Origin: Frisingicoccus sp009929615
GTDB lineage: Bacteria > Bacillota > Clostridia > Lachnospirales > Lachnospiraceae
DNA: 22,198 nucleotides
Assembly: GCA_028692275.1 (NCBI GenBank)
Contig: JAQUXR010000035.1
Coordinates: 1-22,198, forward strand
Direction of reading: 5' to 3'
Every line of letters begins with the position of its first letter. Positions within the stretch are counted from its first letter, which is position 1. The translations under genes and the position numbers were made by a program. This document shows positions 22,094-22,198 of the stretch, piece by piece. The notes under the pieces are model-generated. The model was given only the letters and a program-made list of their open reading frames with translations, was not told the origin of the DNA and ran no database searches.

Positions 22094-22198
22094 TACAAAT
22101 TAAACATGACCATTTTCAATAAATATTATATGATAGTCTTACAGGAGGAATGGTTATGGCTAAAGGTACTCAATACTCACAACAATTCAAAGAGGATG
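22085..22198 (+). mobile_element. Left end of an IS3-like insertion sequence inside yqfD (continues beyond window)
   Basis: The sequence changes from yqfD coding to an AT-rich non-coding stretch at about 22074-22090. A TG start, as IS3-family ends have, is found at 22085 (TGTAAGTAG), but TG also occurs at 22074 and 22077, so the junction is uncertain by about 10 bases. Seventy bases in, a strong AGGAGGA site leads into a transposase-like frame. The right end, the terminal repeats and the target duplication are outside the window. Confidence 0.65.
22156..22198 (+). CDS. Start of an IS3-family OrfA-like transposase (3' end outside window)
   Basis: The ATG at 22156 follows AGGAGGA (22143-22149) by 6 bases and encodes MAKGTQYSQQFKED before the window ends. 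The K-G-T-x-Y-S-x-x-F-K pattern is typical of the helix-turn-helix N-terminus of IS3-type OrfA proteins. Only 14 residues are visible, so the family call is provisional. Confidence 0.6.
   Translation, partial: MAKGTQYSQQFKED

Noticed and set aside
1..22198. CRISPR array, tRNA or rRNA genes
   Set aside because: No regularly spaced repeats, no tRNA cloverleaf sequences and no rRNA-like conserved blocks were seen on either strand.

Overview
This window looks like the chromosome of a spore-forming Clostridia member, most likely Lachnospiraceae. The reasons are moderate GC, sporulation genes (spoIVA, yqfC, yqfD), short-form HisG paired with HisZ, RecU, TTG/GTG starts with strong AGGAGG-type ribosome binding sites, and a secreted protein resembling a family I associate with Lachnospiraceae. 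All genes I can support lie on the + strand, and there is no gene-free stretch longer than about 150 bases.

Layout. (1) 1-1105: C-terminal end of a large, probably secreted protein, followed by a strong hairpin that also contains the ribosome binding site of spoIVA (1170-2645), the spore-coat ATPase. A terminator closes this unit. (2) 2700-10827: a sigmaA-type promoter and a tightly packed, mostly overlapping run: rnhA, rsmF-like rRNA m5C methyltransferase, RsuA-type pseudouridine synthase, HAD phosphatase, YgiQ-type radical SAM protein, an unknown two-TM protein, RluA-type pseudouridine synthase, a short QueG-like epoxyqueuosine reductase, and recU. Most of it concerns RNA modification and nucleic-acid processing. 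(3) 10824-16862: a strong extended -10 promoter overlapping the recU stop codon drives hisZ-hisG-hisD-hisB-hisA-like-hisIE and a 38-residue membrane protein. A second promoter precedes hisD. (4) 16865-20981: promoter and terminator-like hairpin, alaS, and a CapA-like membrane-anchored protein. (5) 20990-21326: promoter, structured leader, rpsU (S21), terminator. (6) 21324-22198: a sigmaE-type promoter, yqfC, and yqfD, which is cut off after about 140 codons by what looks like the left end of an IS3-type insertion sequence whose OrfA starts at 22156 and runs off the window.

The most unusual part is the histidine operon. Its HisA-like protein has His at the position of the catalytic Asp8, and the DGT phosphate-binding motif is missing. 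The next gene is a HisIE enzyme carrying an extra N-terminal HisF-like barrel in which the positions of both HisF catalytic aspartates are Trp and Pro. No intact hisF or hisH is present. The operon therefore carries two adjacent, apparently catalytically altered (beta/alpha)8 proteins of the HisA/HisF superfamily. They may be a non-catalytic partner pair or a repurposed pair, or the true HisA/HisF/HisH may be encoded elsewhere. Comparisons with T. maritima, B. subtilis and E. coli proteins are made from memory and by eye.
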